From: Taudactylus pleione
Taxonomy: Eukaryota > Chordata > Amphibia > Anura > Myobatrachidae
NCBI GenBank assembly: GCA_031769625.1
Contig: JAUIMM010000126.1
Span: forward strand, 7,588,001-7,652,000
DNA: 64,000 nt
Direction: 5' to 3'
Part shown: in pieces, positions 45,250 to 58,482 of the stretch
Numbering within the stretch: position 1 is the stretch's first letter
Layout: each line of letters begins with the position of its first letter
Made by a program: the position numbers and the translations under genes
The notes under the pieces: model-generated
Database searches by the model: none
Told to the model about the DNA's origin: nothing
Seen by the model: the letters and a program-made list of their open reading frames with translations, nothing else

Positions 45250-46760
45250 TAGCCGGGGTTGTATTTCTTTGGAGGGGCTAGGGCTGTTGCTGCTAAGAGT
45301 AAGTTTTCATCCCCGAAAAGAATCAAGGAAACTTGTAGTTTCAAACAACAACTGACTGCGAAACAAGCATTTGTAAGAGGAACCAAGTATGACAACTGTC
45401 ATCCTGATGCACATCATGATGGCTATGTTATCATTAGAAATGCATCCAATATCTGCCATCAATATATCTGGTTTTCGAAAATAATTTGAGATCATGTCCC
45501 TGCTATGAAATTCCATCTCGATTCCATTTTGCCAGAATAGTAATTCCTCACGTCTACCAGGATGGTAAACAAAAACTTATTTTTGACCTAGAAAATGCCA
45601 TTGTACTGACTATCCTGTTAGCTACAGATATGTGGACAAGTGGTACTCGTCCAACTAAAGATTATATGACTGTGACAGCCCACTGGGTGGGTGTATTGCA
45701 TTAAGCAGCAGCAGTATCTAACACACAACACCAGCTCATTCATAGGTGGAAACTTTCTGTATCACTGGCTTGACTAAGAGGCATACCAGTGACAATCTGT
45801 TGGAAAAACTCAGGGTTGTGATAACAAAATGCTTTACTTCACTAAGACTCTCCTCAAGACTTGTCATTTCTGTTAAAGCAAGTAGCACTGTACAAGCATT
45901 ACAAGTGAATTTCAACATGTACCATGTTTTGTGCACACAATAAACTTGGTACAGTAGCTAAGGATTTCTTAAAAAATAACAGGATTGTCCAGGAGATGGT
46001 GGCTAATTTCTAGGCATTTTTGGCATTCACCAACCGCATGTAGAGGATTGCAGCAGCTGCAAGAAGAGTTCCATTTGCAATGCCACCAACAGAAGCAATA
46101 GGTAGTAACCAGGTGGCTCTTCATACTTTATATGGTTTAGCGACTGGTGGAACAGCAACAAGCCATCAAAATGTACACATCAATCCATGATATAGGGAGA
46201 GGGGGCCCACCTTACTGCAGCACACTGGAAAATACTCTCAATTGTATGCAAGCTACTAAAACCATTTGAAATTGTAACCAATGAAGTGAGTTCAGACACT
46301 GCCTGCCTGTCAGGTCATAGCCTTAATTAAACTACTGGAAAAGCAGCTAGAGAAGCTGAAGGAAGAGATTAAACAAACTAAGTCTGCTAAGCATGTTGGA
46401 ATTGTAGATCAAATTCTTTATCCTGTTCACCAGGACCAAATGGTTTGCAACATCTTGCAATTGGATCACTACATTTTTGCAACCATGCTTGATCCTAGGA
46501 TTAGGTTGTACATAATGTCTCTATTCCAACTGACACTAATCGTAAGAGATGCAAAGAACTCTTTGCAAGCAAGTTGTCAGCTCAAATGGCACATGACACA
46601 ACAATGTCTCCTGCTATAGTATGTCCTGCAAAAGCTGCTGAAAGGAAAAACTGACCTTTTCCAAGAGACCCACTGGCATTGATGATGAGTCAACCTAGTG
46701 CACCAGATTGAAACATTATAAAATTTGATCAGGCTTAAAAGAATTGCCATCCAAATCCAT
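45250..46760 (+). pseudogene. Old hAT transposase relic
   Basis: Degenerate relative of the transposase at 10819. In order: KQQLTAKQAFVRGTKYDN (compare KQLTLQQSLARRMKYDS), ATDMWTSGTRPTKDYMTVTAHW, LLEKLRVVITKCF, then a region matching the Asp-Pro-Arg motif (GCTTGATCCTAGG near 46489). Many stops and frameshifts. The BED finger and C-terminal dimerisation part are not recognisable. No TIRs were found around it. Confidence 0.85.
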
Positions 46761-47092
46761 ATATTAAATTCTAAAGAGATGTGTCCTCATACATCTATCC
46801 TTTATGCAGTATACTTATTTCTGCATTAGCAACTCTGTCATAGATGCATACAAAATTACTTATAGTGTCCTTGATATTTTCGTAGCATTGTTGAAGTCAA
46901 AAATTGAGAACAAACTCATTCGTATATTTCCTCAGTCATTCATCTTTTTACCCAGGTTAGCATACAAGTTGTACACAGCTGATACATGAAATGACAGCAC
47001 CAGTGTACAGGGTACTTGTGCTTTATATTTTGTCACATTAGTGAATAAGACTGTACAAAACTGTGTGGCGAGATGTATGGTGCGTATTAGTC
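46761..47092. other. Unassigned
   Basis: AT-rich; no gene seen. Confidence 0.3.
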
Positions 47093-47584
47093 TTAGGAAT
47101 AAATTTACTAAGAATCGATATTGGTTGAGATGACATTCTTGGGTGAGTTTAGACATGTTTTTCATCTTGCAAATTTACTAAAGGCAAACTCTGGTGAGTT
47201 TGGGAGAGAGTTCTCTTCTCACTCGTAAAACTCAGGTGAGATTGCAAACTCAAATCTCATCACCATCGGGCAAATTCGGCAGTACTTTTCACCTAAAATA
47301 TACAGCTCGCAAATTTACCAAGAATCAAGATGACAATCTTGGGTGAGATGACAACAAACTCTCTGCCAAATTGAAGTTTTAAACACTCACCATTGGAGCT
47401 GCGAGTTTGCAAGAAACATAAACAGATCAGTATGATTTGTGTATGTTTCTGCCTGTCAATATTAATAATAGGGTTTATTTTTAAAAGAAAATTATGTAGG
47501 GTCTCGCCCAAAAGCTATAACCAACCAAGGACTGTAAGCAAATCCTGTTCCAAAAATTACGAGGAACAAAATGAGTAGGGTTCC

Positions 47585-48030
47585 ACCATAATATAAGAAC
47601 GAGCACCAGGCTGACGGGTCAGTGCTGGTTTTAAATATAGGGGAAAAAATTGTGTAGGGGTCCCCCTATATTTAAAACCAGCACCAGACCCAAACTGACT
47701 GAGGTGTAATGCCACAGCTAGGGGATCCTATTACTGGGACTCCATGGCTAAAACATAAATATCCCAAGCTGATCAGGCCAAGCCAGGGATCTCAGGGGAG
47801 GTGGGGACCCCCCAAAAAAGGGGTCCCCCCTCTCTCAAAACCCCAGGCTTGGTCTGAAGCCCGGGGCTCTTCCCTGCACCCCTGGAGCAGTGGGTATGGG
47901 GTTATAAAGTGTAAAATAGAATACAACTTTGTATTTTACAGTGGAACTACAGGTGCCAGCATGCCTGTCCTTTTGCACTTGTGGAACTACAAGTGCCAGC
48001 AGGCAGCCAGCTCCCATACCTCCACTGTAA
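47585..48030. repeat. Dispersed repeat, copy C
   Basis: Contains TAATGCCACAGCTAGGGG, CCCCAGGCTTGGTCTGAAGC and TGGAACTACAAGTGCCAGCA in the order of copies A and B. Confidence 0.65.
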
Positions 48031-48199
48031 ATAGTTAAAAAGACAGTACACACACACCATATACAGTAAAAGTTTCTTACATACACCTATCCCATTCACA
48101 CATACTTACCTGCTGCCAGATGTTCATGTTCCATTGTCCCATGTAGAAATCCGTATGGCTGTAGCTGCAAAAATAAATCCCAAACTCACAACCATCCTG

Positions 48200-48620
48200 G
48201 CATTGCTCTCCATAGCATCCAGGCCTTGGCAAAAGAAAAAAAGACTTACGCGAACCATGCTGAAGATGTGTAAGTATACAGTATGTTGTTACATATACTT
48301 ACACCTTGTGAAATGACAGATGACCAAAATCATCTGTTATTTCTCATGGGCCGCTAGCCAATCAGCGTCCGCTTTACATGTAGCGGCCGCTTATTGGCTG
48401 AGACTTACGTGGAACCAGCCAATGAGTGGCCGCTACAAGTAAAGCGGGCGCTTATTGGCTAGCGGCCTGTGAGAAATAACAGATTATTTTGGTCTTCTGT
48501 CATTTCACGAGGTGTAAGTATATGTAGCAACATATACTTACACATGTTCGGCATTGTTTGCAAAAGTAATTTTTTTGTTTTGCCAAGACCCTGGATGCTA
48601 TGAAGAGCGGTGCTGGTTCC
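48200..48620. repeat. Inner long inverted repeat
   Basis: Arms of about 190 bases: CATAGCATCCAGGCCTTGGC ... GTAAGTATA ... GGGCCGCTAGCCAATCAGCG on the left and the complementary series on the right, centred near 48410. Strong cruciform or hairpin potential. Confidence 0.85.
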
Positions 48621-48694
48621 TAAATTACGGTGGAATTTCGAGATCAAAAAAAAAAATCTCGACCAAACTCGATTCTTAGCAAATTTACCCCTTA

Positions 48695-50640
48695 TAGTCC
48701 ATGGCACACTAAACTGAGGTATTTGGTGCAATTTGAAGATCGATATATGTGGACACATCTTTAAATCAAAATTGCAATGTCTGTAACTGTAGACTTTCCT
48801 GTTAAACATAATGACCCATTTATCAAGCGGCAGTTTGACAAACTGTTTTGCATCCACCACATAATAGTAAAAAACGAAAAGACATTGGGCCTGATTCAGC
48901 TTTGTGAATAGAGTAAGAAATAGGAAGTAATTGTGAACCTGGACAAACTATGTTGCAAAGCAAGGGGTCCAAATACATACTTTTTTTGCATGCAAGGTAA
49001 ATACTGGCTGCTGTTGCATGTAGCCCACAAATGTTGGACAGCTTTATTTTTTACACAGAAATTTAGATATCAGTTTAGACACACCCTTCCCAAATCTAAA
49101 TCTCTCTGCATATTTTAAGTCTGCCCCTCCTGCAGTGCAGCATGGTTTTACCAAAATGATCAGTTACTTGCTATATCTTACTCTATTCTGAAAGCTAATT
49201 TAGGTCCATAGTTCTGAAATGTGAGATAACTCATTGCAGCACTGGACCTGTACACTCTAGACGCTGGAGGCCGATACGTGTACAGAAGTGTACAGGCAGG
49301 CTGGGTCCTTCTGTACACTAAGTAGACATGCGGAATAGGGTTTTTTAAACAGTTACACATCAGTTGCATCTTTTTGTAAAGTGCATACTAAATTGCACTC
49401 TAGTAAATTTCCTTGTAAGTGTTTTCTGCATATATGTTACATTACAGCAAACAAGACCAAACCATGTATCTGTGAAAGTAAAGGATGTTCCTTGCATATA
49501 CTTGTTGTGGAAGGCAATCCTTTGCATACAAAAAATCTTATTAGCATGATTATAATTAAAGGTACATTAAGGAAACTAATGGAAAGTTAAAAAAATTAAC
49601 AAGTAATGAGTTCTTGCTGTCTCACACGTTTGGACAGCAAGGTCTTGTTACTTGATAAGGAGTGGGTGGATGTATTTAGAAGCATCCGTTAATTAAAATC
49701 ATTTTCTAATCACCTTATGCAAAGCCATTTGAGTGATAATGATCCTTGACATGAAAATCCATTATCTCCATACTATCAAGACAGCATCATCCCAGCAACT
49801 TTTAGAAAATGAATGTTTTGATATAAATCATGATGCTGGAAAAAGAATGCATTATCTGTAAAAATCCATAATAGGTTGTGAACAATACTAAAAGCAGATG
49901 AAATAAAAACATTGCACATCAAAAAAGGGGAAGAATTTCAGTACTCTTGGTGGAACACACACTCTCATAAATATATCTAAAATATAATACATCATTTCAA
50001 TTAAATATTCCAGTGTTTGTTTAAAACCCTTTTTATTTGCTTTTTCACCAGTATTATAGGAAGTAATAAAGTGAAGATTATCTTTATTATACTTTTAATT
50101 TTTAATATATAAGCAAGTTGGATTTATTAGTTATATTAGTTTGTTCACGTACTTCATCTATAAAATTTACAGGATGAACTGTGGTGGGTTAATTCTCAGA
50201 TAAGTGCAATATTTTTTTTAAATTTTAGTCTATATCTTATGTTTTTATATATTAAATAAAATTGTGGACGTATTACACTATTGGAGGCTTTTTGTTTCTT
50301 TGAGCCCCTGTCTTGAATCCAGACACGAAAGTGAAAGCCATGATGTTGTATTGAAAGCAAATTTACAAGTATCATTCTAATATGGAGGTATTACCACTTT
50401 TTTGGGGAGCTGGAAAAAAAATATATATACTGTTGTACAATTTGGAGTGCTTTCTCACATTTGGTGTATTACAGTATATATATTTTTCAATTTATATATA
50501 AATTTTTTTTAATCACACTTTTACTGCACAAGACTACTGTCTTGGCTCACAGGTATTACAATACTTGTATCTTCCTTTTTTATGATCCATATTCATCGTG
50601 CATATACCTTGGAATGTAGAGGAGGGACCAAGGATAAAAA
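48695..50640. other. Unassigned AT-rich DNA
   Basis: No convincing gene; short frames at 49364-49590 lack family motifs. Poly-A/T and TATATA runs near 50410-50515. Confidence 0.35.
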
Positions 50641-51747
50641 GGATTTGCTGATAAGCATGAAAATATAGGACTTCCTCATCCATGAATATCAGATGTTGGC
50701 GAGACCAGTACAAAGGTGCGGAGTCTAACCAGCTGGGAGGTGTTCACCAGTGACCCCTTCCAATCGGGATATGGGTTTTGCTGCACCCAGCTGACAGGTG
50801 ATGGTCCTTTGCACTGGTGTCTGATTCCGTGGGAATGGAGTCTAATATACGATGGCCCGAGGAGATACACTTCAAGAAGAAGTGTATCACAGGAAGGGGA
50901 AATGAGCATGAAGAGGCTGGTCTAGCTGAAGGGGAAGTCCTTGAGGAATATTCCTCCACAGAGGGCTTGGATGCTAGTTAGCATAAAGTCCAGCACTAGA
51001 TATGGAGTTTCACCAAGAAGAGGTCCTTGATGCTAGTTTGCATTGTAATACACAAGGAAGGGGTCCACAATGCAATACTGTGCCAATAGGCGGTGTATGG
51101 TAATGGCACCGGCAGATGCTGGACACACAGGCTAGATGTTTAGATGCACTGCTGCACTGTGAGTTGGAACTTGGTACACACAGGCTAGTTGTTTTGTCAC
51201 ACTGTTGTATGGTAAGTTGGTACTCGATGCACACAGAGCAGATGTAAATAAACTGTAGCAGAGTAGGATGTTACTTCATCTGGCACGCAGGTAGATGTTA
51301 GGAACACTGCTGCTGAGAGAGAGAGAGTTGGTATAGCTTGCACACAGGCTAGATGTAATTGCTCTGTAGTGAAGATCAATACTAGGTCACCAGTAACTCG
51401 AGAGAACCTGGAAGACACACAGGTAGCGACAATGTTGTACAGGCAATTTCCTGTGGTCCAGAGTCTGGCTTTAACCCTTGCAGTAGCAGATCATTAGTGG
51501 ACAGTGTCAGCTGATCACCATCATGCTACCATTGGGTACGGAGTTGTCATGTGATGCAAACTGTCATGGCCGCATTCATGACAGCTACTGCAATACCCAG
51601 GCATGGTGCACACCAATGCAGTTCACATGGCACTAGGCAGAATACTCAGCACGTACCCTCCACTGCAACTGATGTCTGACCACACAGGATACCAGGGGAA
51701 GCCGGCGCAGAGGTGAGCCATGGCCGATCTTAGGCCACAACCTGACA
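50641..51747 (+). repeat. LTR-like fragment related to 37595-38600
   Basis: Shares GATGTTGGCGAGACC, GCGGAGTCTAAC, CCAGTGACC and GGGATATGGGTTTTGCTGCA in the same order with 37690-37810. It then has a CACACAGGCTAGATGT-based minisatellite (about 51120-51420) and ends CAACCTGACA at 51747. Confidence 0.55.
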
Positions 51748-53105
51748 ATTTTTTTCTTAGCAGTCAATTTAGTTTAGAATTTTTCACAAACTGTGATAAT
51801 GCACAAGTGTGTGGAGGTTGATAAGGACAACTCAGCAAATCAGCCAATCAGCACTGCAGTTGCTTTCAATGAATTTCATGAATTGCATCTCCTGCATTTC
51901 ACCCAAATCAGTTTACAATGGAGAAATCAGTAGCCTAATGGGACACTAAGCACTGGAATCACCAGGAGTTCAGCAGCAAATGCTCCATTATACAATTAGA
52001 TTGTTGATGGAGAGCTCTTTGGTGGAGGCAGTGTGAGCTTATAGCAACTCCACAGAAAGATTTGCCGATAATGAAATTTTAAGGAATGATTTTAGATTAC
52101 AATAGTTCTCATACTAAAGGAGTCTTGAAATTGGGAGTTAGAATAATGTTCTTTTTACATCAAAAACCAGGGGCATCGAGAGGGGTAAGCAGATACTAAT
52201 TACCCGGGCTTGTTGCAGGAGCCTGGCAGGGGCCTGGTTCTACTGCCACCCCTTTTCTGTCAGCATGAGTCCCTCTCCCCAGCCCAGCACATGCTGCTGT
52301 GTGCTGGGCTCCTGTGATGTCACGATGGAAGGTGATCTGGCCCTTTAAATCTTATTCAAGTTGGTGCAAGCACCCCCAGAGGAGCCATGGCCAACCGCAC
52401 CAATTACACCTCAGTGGGCGCTGGGGACTCCCCGCCTGCTGCCCTGCCACTGACCAGTGCCGCCCAAACTGGTAAGTGCATGCCAGTGCTCGGCACGCTG
52501 TGACAATGGGTTTATGAGGATACTAATATAGGTATTTTTTTCTTTTGTTGGACAGTTGCCGTATGGGCCTACAAGCTGGCTTGGACTGGGCTGCCGAGGG
52601 ATCGGGTATTTCCCCGGTGGGCCCAACTGCATTGTGGCCACGCCACTTTCTATGTGGGGTGGGGCTTAGCGGGCCATGAAGGGGGAGGTATTCTGCCGTC
52701 TTAGGCAGAGCCAGATGGGGCCAGGGCGAGGGAAGTCCCCCTCCTCCTGTCATTTCTGCAACTTTTTTTTTTAAGGAGATTAGCAGCAGCGCTGCTGCTG
52801 ACTCCATGAGGTTGGCTGGAGCTGGTGGGCACTAGGACCCACCGTGGCTCTAACAACATCTGCAACACTCTGAGCAGGGGGCGGAGCTTAATAGGGCTAA
52901 GGGGAGCTACACGGGACTGTCACTAGAGAGATTTGGAAGTGCTGCTGCTGTCATAGGGAGAGGAAAAGTTGCTGCAAATCCAGGACTGACCCTTCCAGAG
53001 ACCGAACTCTGCTGCTTGTCAAGGTAAAAGAACATGAAGGGAAACGTGTCTGTGTTTGAGTGTGTGACTTGCATGTGTGCTTCTATTTGTGCATGCTGGT
53101 GAAGA

Positions 53106-53139
<34 letters not shown>

Positions 53140-54340
53140 GGGGGTGGTGGAGGTTGAGGTAGTGGGAGAAATTGGCATACTGAGAGCTGTCTAGGGCATG
53201 AGAGGGCCCTGAGGCAGGGGCGTATCTACCCATTTGCCAAGATGGCACTCGCCAGGGATACTGGCCGAGGGGGGCAATCACTGATATGTGTGTTCCCTAC
53301 ATAACAACACTGCCTGCCACAAACATTGTGCTGTGTGAAGAAAGCATAGGGAGCTAGGACTCAGAGGGGAGACTGATTGTTGCCTGGAAAGGCATAACGT
53401 CACTACGTGCCCAGCCGCTGCAGCCAGTGACCTATATAGGGGAGTCCAAACCATGTAGAGATCACCACTAGACAGGCAGGGAGTGGCGCTGGGAAGTGGC
53501 TGTGTAAATGCATGTTAAGGTGAAGAGGCATCAGATTCCACCCTACATGGTGTTCTATTGGACCATGGTAAACAGCGATGGCTGGATGTGCTTTTGGGAA
53601 GCTGTGGAGGAGGTTGGCAGCGCTATCATGGTGCCCAGTCTCATACTGCAGGTCTTTCCTTCCTACAGAGACTACAAGATGCCAGTAGCGGAGATACCAC
53701 TAGCACGTGGTGCTGAAAAATTACTGATTTTCCTGCTGATCATCTCTGTGTGCTGCGATAGAAGGTAATCCTCCTCATCACTGTGCGAGAGGTGTGTGTG
53801 TGTGTCAGTAATTCATGCAGCAAGTTACCATGGAGAAGGTTATTGCTTCTCCAGCGTCACCCCAGCTTCGTGTATGAATCACATCACCATACTTTTGTAT
53901 GGTGAGTGCAATTCATAAAGGAATGGAAAGCTCAGCTTTCCGTTCCTCCCCTGTGGTACAGATTCACCATCTGAGGATGACATCTTCTGTACCGCAAGCC
54001 AAACAGAGCATGGAAGTTGCATACTTCCCTGCTGTCTGCCCGGCACTGGCTCTGCCCCTTTTTGCTAAGTGTGATTTGAAGCAGGTCTGACCTGACCTGC
54101 TACTCTCAGCTTCCGACGCATGCGCAGTGAGAAGCAGGCATATCAGGCTCACTGCTTCCAAGTATTGCGGAGGGGCTGGACAGCACCCGAAGATGCCAGG
54201 GAGGTAAGTATACATGAATGGCTACTAAACTTCACTATATATCGTATCAATGTGATGCGATATATAGTGATTTATTTTCAGTAGCCATTTCATGTTCTTT
54301 ATGAATAGACCCCTAAGTTGCCAGGAGTGCTACACCATTG
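51748..54340. other. Unassigned repeats; (TG)n at 53107-53137
   Basis: GC-richer, repeat-like DNA with a hAT-style CAGGGGCGTATCTACC terminus near 53216. (TG)15 at 53107-53137. No supported gene: frames near 53508 and 53899 lack motifs. Confidence 0.35.
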
Positions 54341-55542
54341 CACTATATACATATATATATATCTCAGGGATCGCAATATACGCACTACAGTGCGTTTTTA
54401 CGTGTTACAGGCTGTTGGGGACCCAATTTTAAAAATAGCCAATGTGTGCTGCCAATTGTCGCCGTCCTCACAACCAATAGCCGCTAGTGGAGTTTCCTCA
54501 TCTAGTCCCCACCCCTCACCCAATCTCCAGGCAGCTCCGACCAGTTTCACCCACTCCCCGGAAGAAGCAGCAGCAGCGCCTCCAGCCAATCACTGGCTTC
54601 ATCTCTTCAGCCAATCGCAGCCTGCAGCGTCTTCCATCCCCTCTCTGTGTCTGCCAGCGCAGCACGTTGATCTGCTGGTCTCTTTCCTCCAGCTCATGTC
54701 AGTCTCCAGCGGTGCCCCTGCATCCTCTACAGGGCACACTGACCCCATTAGCCGCCGCCAGCAGCATGTACCTATGCCTCAGAGACTGGCCTGCCTCACC
54801 CAGTACAGTGCAGCCACCCTCCTCCTCCGTAAAGATAAGTGCTGCTCTCTGTCACTGCAGCATGATGCGTCCCCCCCATGCCTTCCTACACTCCCCTGCC
54901 TTGCATCTGTGCCTGGAGAGATGTTTAAGGCTTATGGCTGTGACCCTGTATGGTAGGGATGTGTGTATCCCCTGCAATAGTGTGTGTCCCCTGTGCCTGC
55001 AGTGCCTTAGAGCCTACTCCCAGTACTGCCTGTCCCTAAGCATCTGCTTGCCCCAGCTACTATCTATCCTTACCCCATCCCCCCAGTACTACCCCAGCTG
55101 CTATCTACCCTTACCCCTTCCATACTCCTAACATAACCTTGTCCCATTCCTGTCCCAGCTGCTGTCTATCCTTGCAGCCTCCCTACCCCCAGTACTGCCT
55201 GCCCCTAATGCTATACCTGCCCCCAGTACTTTCCTAGCTGCTATCTACCACCTCCCTACCCCCACAGCACTGTCTACAGTACTGCCTGCCCCTAATCCCC
55301 TCCTTGCTCCAATGCTTCCCCAGATGATTTCTACCCTTACCCCCCTACACCTAGCACTGTCTGCCTCTAGCTCCATCCTTCTCCCCCAGCACTTTCCCTA
55401 CTGCTGTCTGCACTTACCTCCTCCCTGCCCCCAGCATTGTACCATAACATGTGATGGGACCCAGAAATAGAGGAATAGGGCCCCAGTTAACTAAAGTGGG
55501 GGTCCCTGGGACCCACTAATTTTTTTGCTCAGCGCAATCACT
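54341..55542. repeat. Pyrimidine-rich segment with CTGCTATCTACC minisatellite
   Basis: About 54990-55440 repeats CCCAGCTGCTATCTACCCTTACCCC and CCCCAGTACTGCCTG with much variation. The 212- and 214-residue frames here reflect C-richness and overlap each other. Confidence 0.6.
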
Positions 55543-55546
55543 GTAT

Positions 55547-55588
<42 letters not shown>
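55543..55588. repeat. (TA)n microsatellite
   Basis: Near-pure TA repeat with one AA slip. Confidence 0.95.
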
Positions 55589-55590
<2 letters not shown>

Positions 55591-56157
55591 AGTCACTTGT
55601 ATAATTGCTGTAGGTGTCATCATGTATATGTGATGTGTTGTACATCAGTGTGTCATCCTCAAGACGGTGTTAACAACATCAAAACATTGATGAATCTAAT
55701 TTGAATTATCAATATACTTTTATATGCTTTACAAAAATCTCGTGAGTGTGGTCCTTGTTTATGGAATTATTGTTGTGGATGGACTGTATTGTAGTGGACA
55801 CCGGGGCAATAATTATGGTAATTGAGTACCGGACCAACCATTGTGTATATATATATCTCCTTTGTTGGATGGTCATGCCCATTCAGTTGATGACAACACC
55901 AACAAAATAGCTGGTCACGCCCATTCAGCGGGCCCCTACCATTGCAATACCCTGGTGGGCCCTTCATGCCCCAGTCCGACACTGTCTACAAGTCTTAGCA
56001 TGGGAACACTTCTTAATAATAAACACTGGGTGTGTGACTTTTTAGCAGATAGCATCAATTACTGGGAATATAGGTTAATGAGGACACATCTGTATCTAGA
56101 CTTAGTTATTAGATGCATTTCAAACACAAGTGCCTAATGATTTTATCTTTGACTTAT
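55589..56157. other. Unassigned
   Basis: No gene. Repeat-like phrases GTGGGCCCTTCATGCCCC and GGTCATGCCCATTCAG duplicated. Confidence 0.3.
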
Positions 56158-56690
56158 CTGATGTACATATACTTGATATTTTTATGGCACTTTACCTACT
56201 GAGTACATGTACACATCTCTCTGTATGGTCCAACAGGAGCCAACTGTTGTATTTCTTCTTTGATTAGACCCAACAAGATTTTTAGTGAGTGTTAGCACAT
56301 TTGTGCACAATACCTACTGTATAAGAAAGGACACTGCAATTTCAGCACACAGTGTACAGCAGCTGAAAACCTTATATAACTCCAGGGGGCCTAATCTTTT
56401 ATCTCTATGCTCTGTTTGTGTTACCTGACATTAACCATTGCTGCTGAAGTGTTACTTTATATGTGATGCTGCATTATACCTTCACTGTGTGAATCTCCTG
56501 CATTATTGCCTTATGATATTCTCTTGGATCCTTTTGAGACCTATGCATTTGATATTTTTATGGTAATCTATATGCTCAGTATCTGTACATGTCTCTCTGT
56601 TTGATCCAATAGGAGGCAAATTGTGTATTTCTTCTTTCTATGACTATATCCAACAAGATTTTTTAAGTGATTGTACCAGTGTATTTATGT
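56158..56690 (+). repeat. Diverged direct duplication, ~376-bp spacing
   Basis: TTGATATTTTTATGG ... ACATGTCTCTCTGT ... CCAACAAGATTTTT occurs at about 56172-56287 and again at about 56549-56665. Confidence 0.7.
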
Positions 56691-58482
56691 GCAATACCTA
56701 CCTGTATTTAATAAGACATAATAGCTGTCCAATTATTTGGAAGTATTTAACTCTATGTTTAACTCTTTGTTCTGGCAACACTAGCTAAGTGATTTTATAT
56801 ATACATCTTAATGTAGTGTTTGTAATATAAGAAGGCTCAAACTGGGCCTTTGGGAAGATCTCCGGTGGGCCCCACTGCTTCATAGCCATATTCTCTGTCA
56901 CAGGAGGGCAGGCCTACAGCGCCGTTCACTGTAGAGCAGTGCAGGCTGCAGTACAGCTGCTTCTCGGGCAGTCATCAGGCTGTTTTGACTGACCCAACTG
57001 GCAGCTACACTCAGAGAACTGGGTCACCCCGCATTATTGGGTAATTTACATGAGTCTCTGCAGAGGGGTCATTGGAGCTTGTGCTGAGCTCTGAGCTCTG
57101 ATTGGAGGAGCCCATTGTATGCTCTTCTGATCTGCAGCACTGTAGCCTCATGGGATTGACTCATCTAAAGCTGTGCCAGCTCTGCTGGATGACAGAAGCT
57201 TCTTGTGAGTACAATGTTGCTCCTAGACTGCTGCTGTGTCTCCCCATCTCAGCACCCTTTCTCCAAGTTGCTATTCCTCCTTCTCCCAGTCCCTCATCTC
57301 CTTGTCTCCTGCTGTTTTCCTTTCTAGTCCCAGCATCCTTGCTCTCAGTCCCAGCATCCTTGCATCTATGCTTCAAGTCCCCTTTCCAGTCCCAGCACAC
57401 ATTCTCCCAGTCTGTTGTCCCTTCCCCTCCCAGTCCCAGCACCCTTCTACCATTCCCAGCACCCCTGTTCCCAGTCACAGTATACTTTTTCACAGTGTGC
57501 TGTCACTTCCTCTCCTAGTCCCAGCACCCAATCTCCCAGTCTGCTGTTCTTTTCCCTCCTAGTACCCTCACCCCTGCTCCCAGTCCTCCTAATCCCAAAC
57601 TGATGCTCCTCCATCTTCCATTCCCAGTACTCCTGCTCCCAGTCTGCTGTCCTTTCCTCACTCCCTTCCAGTCACTGACCTCTATCCCAGTCCATGGATG
57701 GACTAGGAGCTCCACTCCCTACTCTGCTACCGACAGGTCAGGTAAATCTTTTGTGGGGTCTAGGGCAATAGTTATAATTAATGTGTTTTTCTTCTTTTGG
57801 AGCCAATGTTTTAGTTTATTTTTCTATGGGGGGGCCAGTGTAATTTACTTTTTCCTGTGTGGCCCAATGTGTGTGTTTTTTTTCCGATGGGGGCGAATGT
57901 GTGTGTGTTTTATTTTCCTGTGGGAGACAGTGTGTGTTTTTTTCTCTTGGGGCCAATGTGTTTGTGTTTTTTTTCCCCATGGGAGACATTGTGTGTGTTA
58001 CCATGTGTGCCTTAGCAATGTTAAAATCTTGTTCAGTGTTAAGTTGAAAAAGGTTGAAAATCATTGGTGTAAACAAATACAGTTCTCTGTTCATTTGACC
58101 ACTGAATCCAATAAAAAGTGTGTTCCTAACCCTTGGTCTCCACCTGTCAGAGATATTATCCGTCTTTGATAGCTGCCCATATGTAGACATGATGTTGTAA
58201 TAAGTGCTTGTGTAAACTAAAACTTTCTAAAACTTTCTAATTTGTTTTTAAATGGGGGAAAAATGTAAATCTCATTGAGAATCAGACAGAAGGTCTAATT
58301 CAGAGGTTGATGCAGAAGCGCATGCAGCAGCAAATGCCACTATATATTCTGTGAGTTTTGCAAATGCCGCTACATACTCAATCCCTGCTGTACATCCGTA
58401 CGGCCAAATGTGCAATGGCTAAGATGCCCACTTTCAGTGTCTGTGAGCACAGTAATACTGGGGTCTATCTAAGCCTTGGATG
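56691..58482. repeat. Unassigned with two minisatellites
   Basis: 57240-57700 is a C/T-rich minisatellite of TCCCAGTCCCAGCACCC units. 57790-58000 repeats GTGTGTTTTTTTTCC plus ATGGGGGCCAATG. Long frames over both are compositional. Confidence 0.6.

Larger units (their letters stand above)
47096..48691. mobile_element. 1.6 kb foldback MITE with TTA duplication
   Basis: The left end GGAATAAATTTACTAAG and the right end, inverted, GGGGTAAATTTGCTAAG are flanked by TTA (47093-47095 and 48692-48694). The ends resemble the 21918 foldback. Inside are a dispersed repeat (47585-48030) and an inner inverted repeat (48200-48620). No transposase. Confidence 0.75.

Noticed and set aside
53508..53768. 86-residue plus-strand frame as a small secreted or membrane protein
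   Set aside because: Hydrophobic end only, no signal-peptide start, no splice or promoter context; surroundings are repeats.
54318..55131. Two overlapping frames of 212 and 214 residues
   Set aside because: Pyrimidine-rich, low-complexity, overlapping in different frames, running into a minisatellite; no motif.
57102..58169. Frames of 108-188 residues
   Set aside because: They follow TCCCAGTCCCAGCACCC and GTGTTTTTTTCC minisatellites, and parallel frames are equally open.
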